Shown here: positions 48,691 to 59,030 of the stretch, one piece after another
Layout of the letters: each line of letters begins with the position of its first letter
Numbering within the stretch: position 1 is the stretch's first letter
Assembly (NCBI RefSeq): GCF_016919445.1
Contig: NZ_CP070356.1
Coordinates: 5,955,502-6,019,501 of the forward strand
Length of the DNA: 64,000 nt
Direction of reading: 5' to 3'
Source: Pseudomonas sp. PDNC002
Lineage (GTDB): Bacteria; Pseudomonadota; Gammaproteobacteria; Pseudomonadales; Pseudomonadaceae
Position numbers and translations under genes: made by a program
The notes under the pieces: generated by a model
The model's database searches: none
Seen by the model: only the letters and a program-made list of their open reading frames with translations
Told to the model about the DNA's origin: nothing

Positions 48691-49119
48691 ATGACGCGTG
48701 TGGATTTCTACGTCATTCCCAGCGCCGATCCCGACGCACGCCTGACCATCGCCTGCCGCCTGGCCGAAAAGGCCTGGCGGCAAGGCATGCGCATCTTCGT
48801 GCTGTGCAGCGACGAGGCCCAGCGCGAGGCGCTGGATGCCCGGCTGTGGAACTTCCGCGGTGAAACCTTCATCCCACACAACGCGGTGGAAGAAGACGCC
48901 GACTCGCCGATCGTGCTCGCCCTGGGCGAGCCGCCGGAGAGTCACAAGGACCTGCTGATCAACCTGACCCTCGCCATTCCCACCTTCGTCGACCGCTTCA
49001 ACCGCGTCGCCGAGCTGGTAATCGAGGAGCCGGCGATTCGTCAGGCCGCGCGGGAGAATTTCCGCCGATACCGCGAGCAAGGCTATCCTTTGCAGGACCA
49101 TCGCCTGCCGCGCCCTTGA
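48691..49119 (+). CDS. holC: DNA polymerase III chi subunit
   Basis: A 142-residue protein of the HolC family (MTRVDFYVIPSADPDAR). The clamp-loader chi subunit links DnaX complex to SSB. The conserved ACRLAEKAWRQGMRIFVLC and FIPHNAVEEDADSPIVLAL segments are present. The start is ATG 48691; the frame from 48664 has no family sequence. It follows pepA by 34 bases and precedes a small conserved gene and valS. Confidence 0.95.
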   Translation: MTRVDFYVIPSADPDARLTIACRLAEKAWRQGMRIFVLCSDEAQREALDARLWNFRGETFIPHNAVEEDADSPIVLALGEPPESHKDLLINLTLAIPTFVDRFNRVAELVIEEPAIRQAARENFRRYREQGYPLQDHRLPRP

Positions 49120-49138
49120 GAACGCTTCAACTAAGACC

Positions 49139-49510
49139 ATGGACAGCCGTAAGCCCCCGCACGACCCCGACCACCTGCTGGAAGACCTGAAGAAGATCCA
49201 GGACCTGCTGGACGAGTCCGGCGTCGAGCCGCCTCTGCTCACCGAATCCTTCGAGCCGGACAACATTCCGCTGCTGTCCGACGTCGTCACGCCTGCGCCC
49301 CAGGCCCCGGCGCCGCCTGCCATCCAACCGGTCGAGCCGAACCCCTTGCCCCAGGCTAGCGAGCTGAATCGCCTGGACCTGGAGCTGCGCGCCGCCGCTC
49401 AACTGATCCTGCAGGATGTCATCGACGACTTCGCGCCGCAGATCGAAGCCGAACTGCAGCGCCGCCTGGAAGCGCGGATGCAGCGCCTGCTGGCCCAGCG
49501 CAAGCCCTAA
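49139..49510 (+). CDS. Conserved small protein between holC and valS
   Basis: A 123-residue acidic protein without a known name. Residues about 8-45 and 75-120 are predicted helical, separated by a Pro/Ala-rich stretch (about 55-72). The C-terminal helix is rich in Leu, Arg and Gln (EAELQRRLEARMQRLLAQ) and could form a coiled coil. The same position holds a similar gene in P. aeruginosa (I recall PA3833), so it is a conserved member of the holC-valS unit. Function is unknown. Confidence 0.8.
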   Translation: MDSRKPPHDPDHLLEDLKKIQDLLDESGVEPPLLTESFEPDNIPLLSDVVTPAPQAPAPPAIQPVEPNPLPQASELNRLDLELRAAAQLILQDVIDDFAPQIEAELQRRLEARMQRLLAQRKP

Positions 49511-49515
49511 CCCAA

Positions 49516-49643
49516 CGTAGGGCGTATAACGCTCCGCGTTATACGCCGATTGGCCTTGATCCCAGGGCAGGCTGCGCTCGACCTTGGCGACGGGCCAGTT
49601 GAAACGTGCCGGCGTACAACCGCGAACGGTTGTATGCCCTACG
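49516..49643. repeat. Inverted repeat pair, GTAGGGCG family
   Basis: 49516-49547 and 49611-49643 are two inverted copies that begin and end with CGTAGGGCG-type ends. Each copy is itself a hairpin (GGCGTATAACGC stem on the left, GGCGTACAACCG stem on the right). A related pair lies at 60654-60732. The rest of this 255-bp gap holds the start region of valS and no gene. Confidence 0.8.
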
Positions 49644-49765
49644 GCCGCCTCGCTCCTACAACTCCCCTTTGGGCACACGGCCATCCGCGCCGGTGGCCTG
49701 AGCGCCCCGCCTCCCGTTATACTCAGCGGTTTTCCGTCTAGCCTTATCAGGGTCCCGCCGCACTC

Positions 49766-52615
49766 ATGGACAAGACCTACCAGCCCCACGCCATTGAATC
49801 CCACTGGTATCCCCTGTGGGAGAAAGAGAACTACTTCGCCCCGCAAGGTTCCGGCGAGCCGTACACCATCATGATCCCGCCGCCGAACGTCACCGGCAGC
49901 CTGCACATGGGTCACGGCTTCAACAACGCCATCATGGACGCGCTGATCCGCTACCGCCGCATGCAGGGCCGCAACACCCTGTGGCAGCCGGGCACCGACC
50001 ACGCCGGCATCGCCACCCAGATGGTGGTGGAACGCCAGCTGGCCGCCCAAGGCATCGCCCGTCATGACCTGGGCCGCGAGAAGTTCCTGGAGAAGGTCTG
50101 GGAATGGAAGGACCAGTCCGGCGGCACCATCACCCGCCAGATTCGTCGCCTGGGCTCTTCCGTGGACTGGTCGCGCGAGCGCTTCACCATGGACGACGGC
50201 CTCTCCGAAGCGGTCAAGGAAGCCTTCGTGCGCCTGCACGACGACGGCCTGATCTACCGCGGCAAGCGCCTGGTCAACTGGGACACCAAGTTCCACACCG
50301 CCATTTCCGATCTGGAAGTGGAGAACCACGACGAGAAGGGCCACCTCTGGCACCTGCGCTACCCGCTGGCCGATGGCAACAAGACCGCCGACGGCAAGGA
50401 CCACCTGATCGTCGCCACCACCCGTCCGGAAACCATGCTGGGTGACAGCGCGGTCGCCGTGCACCCGGAAGACGAGCGTTACGCCGCCCTGATCGGCACC
50501 TTCATCGACCTGCCGCTGGTGGGCCGCCGCATCCCGATCATCGCCGACGACTACGTCGACCGCGAGTTCGGCACCGGCTGCGTGAAGATCACCCCGGCCC
50601 ACGACTTCAACGACTATGAAGTCGGCAAGCGCCACAACCTGCCGCTGATCAACATCTTCGACAAGAACGCCGCCGTGCTCGGTACCGCCCAGGTGTTCCA
50701 GCTCGACGGCAGCGTCAACACCGAGTTCGACGCCAGCCTGCCCGCCGCCTATGCCGGCCTCGACCGCTTCGTCGCACGCAAGCAGATCGTCGCCGACTTC
50801 GAAGCCGCCGGCCTGCTCGAGAAGATCGACGACCACGCGCTGAAAGTGCCCAAGGGCGACCGCTCCGGCACAGTCATCGAACCGTGGCTGACCGACCAGT
50901 GGTACGTCTCCACCAAGCCGCTGGCCGAACCCGCCATCGCCGCCGTGGAAGACGGCCGCATCCAGTTCGTGCCCAAGCAGTACGAAAATATGTACTTCAG
51001 CTGGATGCGCGATATCCAGGACTGGTGCATCAGCCGTCAGCTGTGGTGGGGCCACCGCATCCCCGCCTGGTACGACGACGCCGGCAACGTCTACGTCGGC
51101 CGCAACGAAGCCGAAGTGCGCGCCAAGCACAACCTGGGCGACGCCAACCTGCGCCAGGACGAAGACGTCCTCGACACCTGGTTCAGCTCGGGCCTGTGGA
51201 CCTTCTCCACCCTCGGCTGGCCGGAACAGACCGAATACCTGAAGACCTTCCACCCCACCGACGTCCTGGTGACCGGCTTCGACATCATCTTCTTCTGGGT
51301 CGCGCGCATGATCATGTTGACCATGCACCTGATCAAGAATGGCGATGGCACCGCGCAGATTCCGTTCAAGACCGTCTACGTCCACGGCCTGGTGCGCGAT
51401 GGCCAGGGCCAGAAGATGTCCAAGTCCAAGGGCAACGTGCTCGACCCGCTGGACATCGTCGACGGCATCACCCTCGACGAACTGCTGGAGAAACGCACCA
51501 GCGGCATGATGCAGCCCAAGCTTGCCGAGAAGATCGCCAAGCAGACCAAGGCCGAGTTCCCCGAAGGTATCGCCAGCTACGGCACCGACGCCCTGCGCTT
51601 CACCTTCTGCTCGCTGGCGTCCACCGGTCGCGACATCAAGTTCGACATGGGCCGCGTCGAGGGTTACCGCAACTTCTGCAACAAGCTGTGGAACGCTGCC
51701 AACTTCGTCATCGAGAACACCGATGGCAAGGACACCGGCGTGAATGGCGAGCCGGTCGAGCTGTCCTCCGTGGACCGCTGGATCATCTCCGCCCTGCAGC
51801 GCACCGAGATCGAAGTCGCCCGTCAGCTCGATGCCTTCCGCTTCGACCTGGCCACCCAGGCCCTCTACGAGTTCATCTGGGACGAGTACTGCGCCTGGTA
51901 CCTGGAACTGGTCAAGCCGGTGCTGTGGGACGAGAACGCCCCCATCGAACGTCAGCGCGGCACCCGTCGCACCCTGGCGCGCGTGCTGGAAACCGCACTG
52001 CGCCTGGCGCACCCGTTCATGCCATTCATCACCGAGGAAATCTGGCAGCGCATCAAGACCGCCGCTGGCAAATCCGGTGAGACTCTGATGCTGCAACCCT
52101 GGCCGATCGCCGACGAGGCGAAGATCGATGCCGCCGCCGAAGGCGACATCGAGTGGGTCAAGGCGCTGATGCTGGGCATCCGCCAGATCCGTGGCGAGAT
52201 GAACATCTCCATGGCCAAGCGCATCGACCTGGTGCTGAACAACGCATCGCCCGAAGACCACCGTCGCCTGGCCGACAACGAGCCGCTGCTGATGAAGCTG
52301 GCCAAGCTCGAGACCATCCGCGTGCTGGACGAAGGCGAAGAACCACCGATGTCCGCCACCGCGCTGGTCGGCGACCTGCAGGTGCTAGTGCCGATGGCCG
52401 GCCTGATCGACAAGGCCGCCGAGATGGCGCGCCTGGACAAGGAAATCCAGCGCCTGGAAGGCGAAGTCAAACGCGTGGGCGGCAAGCTGTCCAACGAAGG
52501 CTTCGTCGCCAAGGCTCCGCCGGAAGTGATCGAGAAGGAACGCGCCAAGCTGGCTGAAGCCGAGCAGGCGGTGACCAACCTGATCCAGCAGCGCGAGAAG
52601 ATCGCCAGCCTGTAA
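49766..52615 (+). CDS. valS: Valyl-tRNA synthetase
   Basis: A 949-residue class I synthetase. The HIGH signature appears as [15 protein letters not shown] (about residues 39-53) and [14 protein letters not shown] (about 551-564) is the second signature. The editing domain covers about 190-330. The C-terminal coiled coil (about 880-949, [19 protein letters not shown]) is present, with Gly-rich turns. It charges tRNA-Val. The ATG is at 49766, following a short AT-rich region. Confidence 0.98.
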   Translation: MDKTYQPHAIESHWYPLWEKENYFAPQGSGEPYTIMIPPPNVTGSLHMGHGFNNAIMDALIRYRRMQGRNTLWQPGTDHAGIATQMVVERQLAAQGIARHDLGREKFLEKVWEWKDQSGGTITRQIRRLGSSVDWSRERFTMDDGLSEAVKEAFVRLHDDGLIYRGKRLVNWDTKFHTAISDLEVENHDEKGHLWHLRYPLADGNKTADGKDHLIVATTRPETMLGDSAVAVHPEDERYAALIGTFIDLPLVGRRIPIIADDYVDREFGTGCVKITPAHDFNDYEVGKRHNLPLINIFDKNAAVLGTAQVFQLDGSVNTEFDASLPAAYAGLDRFVARKQIVADFEAAGLLEKIDDHALKVPKGDRSGTVIEPWLTDQWYVSTKPLAEPAIAAVEDGRIQFVPKQYENMYFSWMRDIQDWCISRQLWWGHRIPAWYDDAGNVYVGRNEAEVRAKHNLGDANLRQDEDVLDTWFSSGLWTFSTLGWPEQTEYLKTFHPTDVLVTGFDIIFFWVARMIMLTMHLIKNGDGTAQIPFKTVYVHGLVRDGQGQKMSKSKGNVLDPLDIVDGITLDELLEKRTSGMMQPKLAEKIAKQTKAEFPEGIASYGTDALRFTFCSLASTGRDIKFDMGRVEGYRNFCNKLWNAANFVIENTDGKDTGVNGEPVELSSVDRWIISALQRTEIEVARQLDAFRFDLATQALYEFIWDEYCAWYLELVKPVLWDENAPIERQRGTRRTLARVLETALRLAHPFMPFITEEIWQRIKTAAGKSGETLMLQPWPIADEAKIDAAAEGDIEWVKALMLGIRQIRGEMNISMAKRIDLVLNNASPEDHRRLADNEPLLMKLAKLETIRVLDEGEEPPMSATALVGDLQVLVPMAGLIDKAAEMARLDKEIQRLEGEVKRVGGKLSNEGFVAKAPPEVIEKERAKLAEAEQAVTNLIQQREKIASL

Positions 52616-52624
52616 GTGCCACCG

Positions 52625-52650
52625 AAAGGCCCGCCCCGCGCGGGCCTTTT
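52625..52650 (+). terminator. Terminator of valS
   Basis: AAAGGCCCGC (52625-52634) and GCGGGCCTTT (52640-52649) form a 10-bp stem, followed by TGCTTTT. It lies 10 bp after the valS stop. Confidence 0.9.
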
Positions 52651-52788
52651 GCTTTTCCGCGGTGCTCACTTCAGCCAACTGCAACGCATGGATGGATCGC
52701 CCGATGAATCGCGAGACGACCGTCAGGTTGCTGGAGAACAGCAAGGCGGCACTGACACACCGCTTCGGTGTCGTTCGCCGATCAAATT

Positions 52789-52909
52789 CCCCTCTCCCTG
52801 ACCCTCTCCCGCAAGCGGGAGAGGGGACCGTTCGGTGCAGAATGTAACCAAAGTGTCAGCCGGCACTGACTGCCCCCTCTCCCTTCAGGGAGAGGGCTGG
52901 GGAGAGGGC
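52789..52909. repeat. CCCTCTCCC-type inverted repeat pair
   Basis: 52789-52828 contains CTCTCCCGC/GCGGGAGAG and 52873-52909 contains CCCTCTCCCT/AGGGAGAGGG, both hairpins with shared CCCTCTCCC ends. Such elements occur in many copies in pseudomonads. They occupy the 347-bp gap between valS and the M14 peptidase gene; no gene is seen there. Confidence 0.75.
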
Positions 52910-52962
52910 CAATACATGCACGGATTTGCCGGGGAAGACTGCTCCCAGCAATCCCTTCTCTC

Positions 52963-54867
52963 TTAATACACCGTCCCCACCGGATACACGTAGGCATTCA
53001 CGTCATAGAACGGCGTGCGCTGGTAGAACCACTGCAGGCGCGCCTGCGCGTCCTTGGCGAAGGCCTTGTCGTCCTTGAGCTTCTTCTCGAACTCGGCCTT
53101 GAGCTTCGGGTCCTCGGCGAGCATCTTGCGCGCCATCGGTTCCATCACGTACTCCTCCGGCTCCTCGGCAACCACCAGCGTCGAGTTGAAGAAGCCCCAC
53201 GACCAGAACGAGTCCGGGCTTTCCGCCGTCAGCAGGTTGATCGCCAGCACGCCCAGCGGCTGGTCGGTGTCGATCACCACAGAGCCCGCCGGGTAGGTCT
53301 GCAGGCGCTGGAACGGCTTGCCCACGCCACTGACCAGCAGGTGCCCCTCGTAGCCGGGAATCTCGTTGGTGGCGGCGCGATCCGGCTCGAAGCCGCCGGC
53401 CAGCTTGATGTCGTCCATGCGGTTCAGGGTCACCTCGATGGGCGTGGCCTTGTCCAGGGTCTTCATCTGGATGCCGTGGGATTTCAGGCGCGCGATCACC
53501 TCGCTCCACTGCACCGGCACCACGAACTGCTTCGGCCGCTTCACCACCAGGTCCGGCACCGAGTTATCGCTGATCGGCACATTGAGTTGCTTGGGCTTGT
53601 TGCTCCAGACGATGGTCTTCTTCCCGGTGATCGGCGACTCCTCGTAGCGGTAGTCGCCCACGATGAACGGCGTGTGCTGCTCCTTGCCGGGCTTCCAGGT
53701 GAGGATCACCTCCTTCTGCGCGGCCAGCCGCTCACGATCCTTGGCGATGGCCTGCTTGAGCGAATCGGCGTTATCACCGATCACCTGGAACATCGCCTTG
53801 AGCATCACATAGTTGCCCAGCACCTGGGTTTCGTAGGGATGCAGCGCGTGCTGCTCGATGAGGATCGACGGCACGTTGCGGATATCGCCGTACTGGTTGG
53901 AGAAGCGCGCCAGGTCCGTGCGATAGGGGTAGTAACCCTTGGTCGGGTCCTGGTTGTCGTTGAAGCTGATGCACTCGTGGACCACATGGCCGTCGCCTTC
54001 CAGCTCCTTGTAAACAGGCGGCCGCATGACCTTGTCCATCCATTCACTGGAGGCCGGCGACCAGCCGTTGCCGTTGTGGCAATAGGAGCTGTCGTAGGGG
54101 TACATGGCGCCGTCGGTGGAATGGGTGTCGGCGAAGAAGCTCAAGTCGTACTGGTTGAACACCGAGGCGACGTTGCGGATTTCCGCGCTGTCGAGCTTGG
54201 TGAAGTCGCGGTTGAGGTTGTAGTTCAGGCCGTTGACCCGCCAGCCGGTGACTTCCGGACCGTTCTGGTTGATCCGCCCGTAGGGGCTGCGGCGCAGGTC
54301 GCCGTCGATGTTCACGGTGGGGATGAACAGGATGTTGACCTTGTGCAGCAGCCCGGCCAGCGGCTTGTCGCCGGTGGTCATGTCGCGCAGCAGCATGAAC
54401 ATCGCGTCCTTGCCATTGGCCTCTCCGGGGTGGATTTCCGCCTCGACAAAAATGGTCGGCTTGCTGGACTTGTTCAGCCCCGCCGCCGACTTGTCCGCCT
54501 CGCGGCTGGCGGTGACCAGCAGCATCGGCTCGCCGGTGGCGCTGTTCTCCGGCAGGTCGCTGAGAGTGATGACGCCGCCCGAAGCATCCGCCAGCTTCTG
54601 CAGCCAGGCACGGGTCTGGTGGTAATCGGAGGTTTCCTTGAAGCCGCTGGATTCGGCCAGGGTGATCAGCGGGTTGTCGGCCTTGGCGATGTATTTCGTG
54701 CTGGTCAGCTTCTGCTCGAACATCGCCGGCAGGATGCGGGTCTTGGCCGCAGCGCCGTAGCCGCTGTCATCGATATACCCCGGCGCCGAAGGCAGGGCGG
54801 CGTACAGGGGCAGGCTGGCGGTGGCGAACAGGCCGGCGAGCAATGCTCGGGACGAGAGGTGGTACAT
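52963..54867 (-). CDS. Secreted M14 family zinc carboxypeptidase
   Basis: A 634-residue protein with a Sec signal (MYHLSSRALLAGLFATASLPLYA). The M14 zinc site is readable: HPGEANGKDAMF supplies His and Glu (about residues 143-154), and DTHSTDG supplies the second His (about 249). NLNRDFTKLD and SILIEQHALHPYETQVLG complete the active-site region, with a Glu as general base. The C-terminal 250 residues form a further beta-rich domain. It likely trims peptides in the periplasm or outside. No partner gene is evident. Confidence 0.88.
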   Translation of the reverse strand: MYHLSSRALLAGLFATASLPLYAALPSAPGYIDDSGYGAAAKTRILPAMFEQKLTSTKYIAKADNPLITLAESSGFKETSDYHQTRAWLQKLADASGGVITLSDLPENSATGEPMLLVTASREADKSAAGLNKSSKPTIFVEAEIHPGEANGKDAMFMLLRDMTTGDKPLAGLLHKVNILFIPTVNIDGDLRRSPYGRINQNGPEVTGWRVNGLNYNLNRDFTKLDSAEIRNVASVFNQYDLSFFADTHSTDGAMYPYDSSYCHNGNGWSPASSEWMDKVMRPPVYKELEGDGHVVHECISFNDNQDPTKGYYPYRTDLARFSNQYGDIRNVPSILIEQHALHPYETQVLGNYVMLKAMFQVIGDNADSLKQAIAKDRERLAAQKEVILTWKPGKEQHTPFIVGDYRYEESPITGKKTIVWSNKPKQLNVPISDNSVPDLVVKRPKQFVVPVQWSEVIARLKSHGIQMKTLDKATPIEVTLNRMDDIKLAGGFEPDRAATNEIPGYEGHLLVSGVGKPFQRLQTYPAGSVVIDTDQPLGVLAINLLTAESPDSFWSWGFFNSTLVVAEEPEEYVMEPMARKMLAEDPKLKAEFEKKLKDDKAFAKDAQARLQWFYQRTPFYDVNAYVYPVGTVY

Positions 54868-54989
54868 GGGAGGTTCTCCTTTTGCAGCAAAACGTCCTGC
54901 GGACGCAGGCGCGCCCGTGCATCAACCATAGTCAACGCCGGGGAAAAGCCAGCGCGGTTCGTCGTCGCGCCCGCTCTACGGCGGCGTAT

Positions 54990-55008
54990 TCATTCCTCGA
55001 AGGAATGA
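54990..55008. promoter_or_regulatory. Inverted repeat in the divergent promoter region
   Basis: TCATTCCT (54990-54997) and AGGAATGA (55001-55008) are exact reverse complements around CGA. The site lies between the M14 peptidase and the TPP enzyme gene, 85 bp from the latter's start. Confidence 0.4.
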
Positions 55009-55092
55009 CCTTGCGAAGAATGCTCGCTTGGATCCCCGTGGCAGTTGTTCGAAGATCAGCGCACCCCTGCCCCCTCCAGGAACCCGATTCCC

Positions 55093-56748
55093 ATGTCCGA
55101 CCTTCCGGCCCGCAACGGCGGCCAGATTCTCGTCGATGCCCTGCTGCGCCACGCAGCGGATACCGTCTACTGCATCCCCGGCGAAAGCTACCTGCCGGTG
55201 CTCGATGCCCTGCACGACGCCCTTGATATCCAGACCATCGTCACCCGCCACGAAGGCGCCGCCTCGAACATGGCCGACGCCTACGGCAAGCTGACCGGGC
55301 GCCCGGGCATCTGCTTCGTCACCCGCGGGCCGGGCGCGACCCACGCGGCCAACGGCGTGCACACCGCGATGCAGGACTCGACACCGATGATCCTGTTCAT
55401 CGGCCAGGTGGAAAGCGCCTTCAAGGGCCGCGAAGCCTTCCAGGAAGTGGACTACCGGCAGATGTTCGGCGGCCTGGCCAAGTGGGCCACGGAGATCGAC
55501 GACATCCGTCGCATTCCCGAAGTCATCGCCCGCGCCTTCCGCGTCGCCCAATCCGGGCGGCCGGGACCGGTGGTGATCGGTCTGCCGGAGGAAGTGCTGT
55601 TCGGCTCGGCGCAGGTCGCTGACGTCGCGCCGACGCCGATCACCCGCGCCGCACCGACGACCGACGCGCTGGCCGAACTGCGCGAACGCCTGGCCAAGGC
55701 GCGGCGCCCGCTGCTGATCGTCGGCGGCACTGGCTGGACCCGTGATGCCTGCGAGCAGGTCCGCCACTTCGCCCGCGCCAACCGCCTGCCACTGGTAGCT
55801 TCGTTCCGTCGCCAGGACCTGATCGACAACCGCGACGAACAGTACGCCGGCCAGCTCGGCTTCGGCGCCTCGCCCAAGCTCACCGCACGGGTGCAGGAAG
55901 CCGATCTCCTGCTGGTGCTCGGCTCACGGCTGAGCGAAACGCCCACCGCCGGCTACACCCTCATCCAGAGCCCACGTCCATTGCAGGCGATGATCCACGT
56001 ACACGCCGACGCCAGCGAGCTGGGCCGCGTCTACCAGGCCGACCAGACGATCGAGGCCGGCATGCCGGAGATCGCCGCCGCCCTGGCCAGTCTCGAACCC
56101 ATCACTGAAGCACCCTGGGCCGACTGGACCGCCGCCGCCCGCGCCGACTACCTGGCCTACGCCACCCCACCGCAACCTACCGAACCACCGCAAGGCGTAG
56201 ACCTGGCGCAGGTCGTCCAGTACCTCAACGAAACGCTCCCGGACGACGCGGTGATCAGCAACGGCGCCGGCAACTACGCCGTCTGGGTGCACCGTTTCTA
56301 CCGCTACCGCAGCCCCCGCAGCCAGTTGGCCCCCACCAACGGCGCCATGGGTTACGGCTTCCCCGCCGCCATCGCCGCCAAGCTGCGCGACCCGCAACGC
56401 AGCGTGGTGTGCTTCGCCGGCGACGGCTGCTTCATGATGTACCCGCAGGAGCTGGCCACCGCCGTGCAGTACGGCGCGGCACTGACCGTCATCGTGGTCA
56501 ACAACGGCATGCTCGGCACCATCCGCATGCACCAGGAGCGCGAATACCCCGGCCGCATCAGTGCCACGCAGCTGCGCAACCCGGACTTCGTCGCCCTCGC
56601 CCGGGCCTTCGGCGCCCACGGCGAGCTGGTCGAACGCACCGAGGACTTCGCCGCCGCCTTCGAACGCGCCCAGGCCAGCGGCAAGCCGGCGTTGATCGAA
56701 CTGCGCACCGATCCGAAGCAGATCACCCCGGTCGCGCGCCTCCCGTAA
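55093..56748 (+). CDS. Thiamine diphosphate-dependent enzyme (acetolactate synthase-like)
   Basis: A 551-residue member of the large ThDP family. The N-terminal domain has the catalytic Glu in TIVTRHEGAASNMADAYG (about residue 49). The central domain has a Rossmann-like GGTGWTRDAC segment, and the C-terminal domain binds ThDP with GDGCFMMYPQELATAVQYG (about 448-467) and NNGMLGTIR. It resembles catabolic acetolactate synthase or related decarboxylases; regulatory subunit genes are absent, so the valine/leucine pathway enzyme is less likely. Exact substrate is unknown. ATG 55093 is preferred to an upstream Met at 55045. Confidence 0.82.
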   Translation: MSDLPARNGGQILVDALLRHAADTVYCIPGESYLPVLDALHDALDIQTIVTRHEGAASNMADAYGKLTGRPGICFVTRGPGATHAANGVHTAMQDSTPMILFIGQVESAFKGREAFQEVDYRQMFGGLAKWATEIDDIRRIPEVIARAFRVAQSGRPGPVVIGLPEEVLFGSAQVADVAPTPITRAAPTTDALAELRERLAKARRPLLIVGGTGWTRDACEQVRHFARANRLPLVASFRRQDLIDNRDEQYAGQLGFGASPKLTARVQEADLLLVLGSRLSETPTAGYTLIQSPRPLQAMIHVHADASELGRVYQADQTIEAGMPEIAAALASLEPITEAPWADWTAAARADYLAYATPPQPTEPPQGVDLAQVVQYLNETLPDDAVISNGAGNYAVWVHRFYRYRSPRSQLAPTNGAMGYGFPAAIAAKLRDPQRSVVCFAGDGCFMMYPQELATAVQYGAALTVIVVNNGMLGTIRMHQEREYPGRISATQLRNPDFVALARAFGAHGELVERTEDFAAAFERAQASGKPALIELRTDPKQITPVARLP

Positions 56749-56862
56749 CCACGGGATCGTCCCGCGCGCAGGGCGTCACGCTTCGCTAAGCTGCATCGGA
56801 TCAACGCATCGTGCCCATCGCAGCGGGCACAATGGCGCGCCGAAAAAACGCTAGGGAAGCGC

Positions 56863-58692
56863 ATGAGTCTGCAACTGATCTGGGTCCTCGCCCTGCTCGC
56901 CACTGCGGTCGGGCTGTTCATCATCAACCGGCCACGCATGGACGTGGTCGCCCTGCTGGTGATGGTCGCCCTGCCGCTGTCCGGCATCCTCAGCGTGCAG
57001 GAATCGCTGGCCGGCTTCGCCGATCCCAACGTCATCCTGATCGCCGCGCTGTTCGTCATCGGCGAAGGCCTGGTGCGCACCGGCGTGGCCTACCGCATCG
57101 GCGAATGGCTGACCCGCCGAGCCGGCGCCAGCGAGACGCGCCTGCTGGTGTTGCTGATGCTCGCCGTGGCCGGCCTCGGTTCGGTGATGAGCTCCACCGG
57201 CGTGGTCGCCATCTTTATCCCCGTGGTGCTGAGCATCGCCGCGCGTCTGCATGTCTCTCCGCGCCGGCTGATGATGCCGCTGAGCTTCGCCGGGCTGATC
57301 AGCGGCATGCTCACCCTGGTCGCCACCGCACCCAACGTGGTGGTGCACAGCGAGCTGGTGCGTGAAGGCTCGAAGGGTTTCAGCTTCTTCAGCTTTACCC
57401 CGTTCGGCCTGGTCGTGCTGGTGCTCGGCGTCGGCTACATGCTGGTGGCGCGGCGCTGGCTGGGCGATGACCCGGGTGACGCCGGGCAGAGCGTCAAGCG
57501 GCGCACCTTGAGCGACCTGATCCGCGACTACCAGTTGGCCGGCCGCGAACGTCGCCTGCGCATCCGCGCCGACTCACAACTGGTCGGCATGAGCCTGGGC
57601 GATGTGGAGCTGCGGGCCCGCGCCGGGACCAACGTGGTCGCCATCGAGCGCATGGTGCATTTTCGCCTGAAGATTCTCAGCCCGACCGCCAACATTCTCC
57701 TGCAGGCCGGCGACGTGCTGCTGGTGGATATCTACGGTGATCGCAGCGACCTGCTGGGTATGTACCACGAGTTCGGCCTGGAGCCGCTGAGCCTGCAGGG
57801 CGACTATTTCACCGAACGCGCCCACGAGGTGGGCATGGCCGAAGTCACCCTGCCGCCGGAGTCCGGATTGCTGGGCAGGAGCGTGCGCGACCTGGAGTTC
57901 CGCAGCCAGTTCGGTCTCAACGTGGTCGGCCTGCGGCGCAACCGCGAGGCGCTGGTGGAGGGCCTGCTGGAGGCCAAGCTGAAGGTCGGCGATACCCTGC
58001 TGGTGATCGGCGGCTGGAAGGAAATCCGCCAGTTGCAGGCACGCGCCCGCGACTTCCTCGTCCTCAGCCTGCCTGCCGAGGTGGACGAGGCCGCTCCCGC
58101 CGCCAGCCAGGCGCCCCACGCGCTGTTCAGCCTGGCGGTGATGGTGATCCTGATGGTCAGCGGGCTGGTGCCCAACGTCATGGCCGCGCTGATCGCCTGC
58201 CTGCTGATGGGCGCTTTCCGCTGCATCGACATGGACAGCGCCTATCGCTCCATCCACTGGCAGAGCCTACTGCTGATCGTTGGCATGCTGCCCTTCGCTC
58301 TCGCCCTGCAGAAGACCGGCGGGATCACCCTGGCGGTCAACGGGCTGGTCGGCGCCCTCGGCGGCGCGGGCCCTTATGCCATCCTCGCCAGCCTGTTCGT
58401 GCTCACCGCGGTGATCGGCCTGTTCATCTCCAACACCGCCACCGCCGTGCTCATGGCGCCGGTGGCCATCGCCACGGCCAAGGCACTTGGCGCCTCTCCC
58501 GAAGCCTTCGCGATGATCGTCGCGCTGGCCGCCTCGGCGGCCTTCATGACGCCGATTTCCTCGCCGGTGAATACCCTGGTGCTCGGCCCCGGACGCTATC
58601 GCTTCGGAGATTTCGTCAAGGTTGGCGTACCGTTTACGATTCTGGTGATGATCGTCAGCGTTCTGCTGGTACCCTGGCTGCTGCCGCTGTAG
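56863..58692 (+). CDS. SLC13-type permease with two RCK (TrkA-C) domains
   Basis: A 609-residue inner-membrane transporter. Membrane segments lie in residues about 4-180 and again in about 425-609, with TrkA-C/RCK domains between ([21 protein letters not shown] and [21 protein letters not shown], residues about 226-380). [13 protein letters not shown] and the [21 protein letters not shown] motif (about 525-545) match the DASS family. Substrate is not known; di- or tricarboxylates, sulfate or phosphate are possible. It is followed by a small winged-helix gene. Confidence 0.88.
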   Translation: MSLQLIWVLALLATAVGLFIINRPRMDVVALLVMVALPLSGILSVQESLAGFADPNVILIAALFVIGEGLVRTGVAYRIGEWLTRRAGASETRLLVLLMLAVAGLGSVMSSTGVVAIFIPVVLSIAARLHVSPRRLMMPLSFAGLISGMLTLVATAPNVVVHSELVREGSKGFSFFSFTPFGLVVLVLGVGYMLVARRWLGDDPGDAGQSVKRRTLSDLIRDYQLAGRERRLRIRADSQLVGMSLGDVELRARAGTNVVAIERMVHFRLKILSPTANILLQAGDVLLVDIYGDRSDLLGMYHEFGLEPLSLQGDYFTERAHEVGMAEVTLPPESGLLGRSVRDLEFRSQFGLNVVGLRRNREALVEGLLEAKLKVGDTLLVIGGWKEIRQLQARARDFLVLSLPAEVDEAAPAASQAPHALFSLAVMVILMVSGLVPNVMAALIACLLMGAFRCIDMDSAYRSIHWQSLLLIVGMLPFALALQKTGGITLAVNGLVGALGGAGPYAILASLFVLTAVIGLFISNTATAVLMAPVAIATAKALGASPEAFAMIVALAASAAFMTPISSPVNTLVLGPGRYRFGDFVKVGVPFTILVMIVSVLLVPWLLPL

Positions 58693-58723
58693 TCGTCCAA
58701 CAAGGCCCCAAGGAAGCGTCTCG

Positions 58724-59020
58724 ATGGAAGTGAGCAAGACGAAAAGCAGTTTCTACCGTCGCCTGTACGTCGCCTGGCTGATCGACAGCGGCACCGCCAC
58801 CAGCGTCCCGGCGCTGATGGAAGCCACCGGCATGCCCCGGCGCACCGCCCAGGACACCCTGGCTGCCCTTGCCGACCTGGACATCGATTGCGCCTTCGAG
58901 CAGCACGACGGCGAACGCAACAACGCCGGTCACTACCGCATCCGTGATTGGGGTGCCATCGATCCTCGCTGGATCGCCGCGCACCTCTCGCGGATCAAGG
59001 ATATCCTGCGATACCCCTGA
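58724..59020 (+). CDS. Winged helix-turn-helix protein (HTH_43 family)
   Basis: A 98-residue protein with the pattern FYRRLYVAWLIDSGTATSVPALMEATGMPRRTAQDTLAAL. I match this to the HTH_43 family of gammaproteobacteria (function unknown; DNA binding assumed from the fold). It begins 31 bases after the permease gene and ends 10 bases before the TVP38 gene. This suggests one transcript. It may regulate the cluster, but no operator is evident. Confidence 0.8.
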   Translation: MEVSKTKSSFYRRLYVAWLIDSGTATSVPALMEATGMPRRTAQDTLAALADLDIDCAFEQHDGERNNAGHYRIRDWGAIDPRWIAAHLSRIKDILRYP

Positions 59021-59030
59021 GCCCGCTGCC

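Noticed and set aside
49127..52261. A 1044-residue open frame on the minus strand
   Set aside because: It lies opposite valS and reflects GC-rich codon structure; valS carries all the family motifs.
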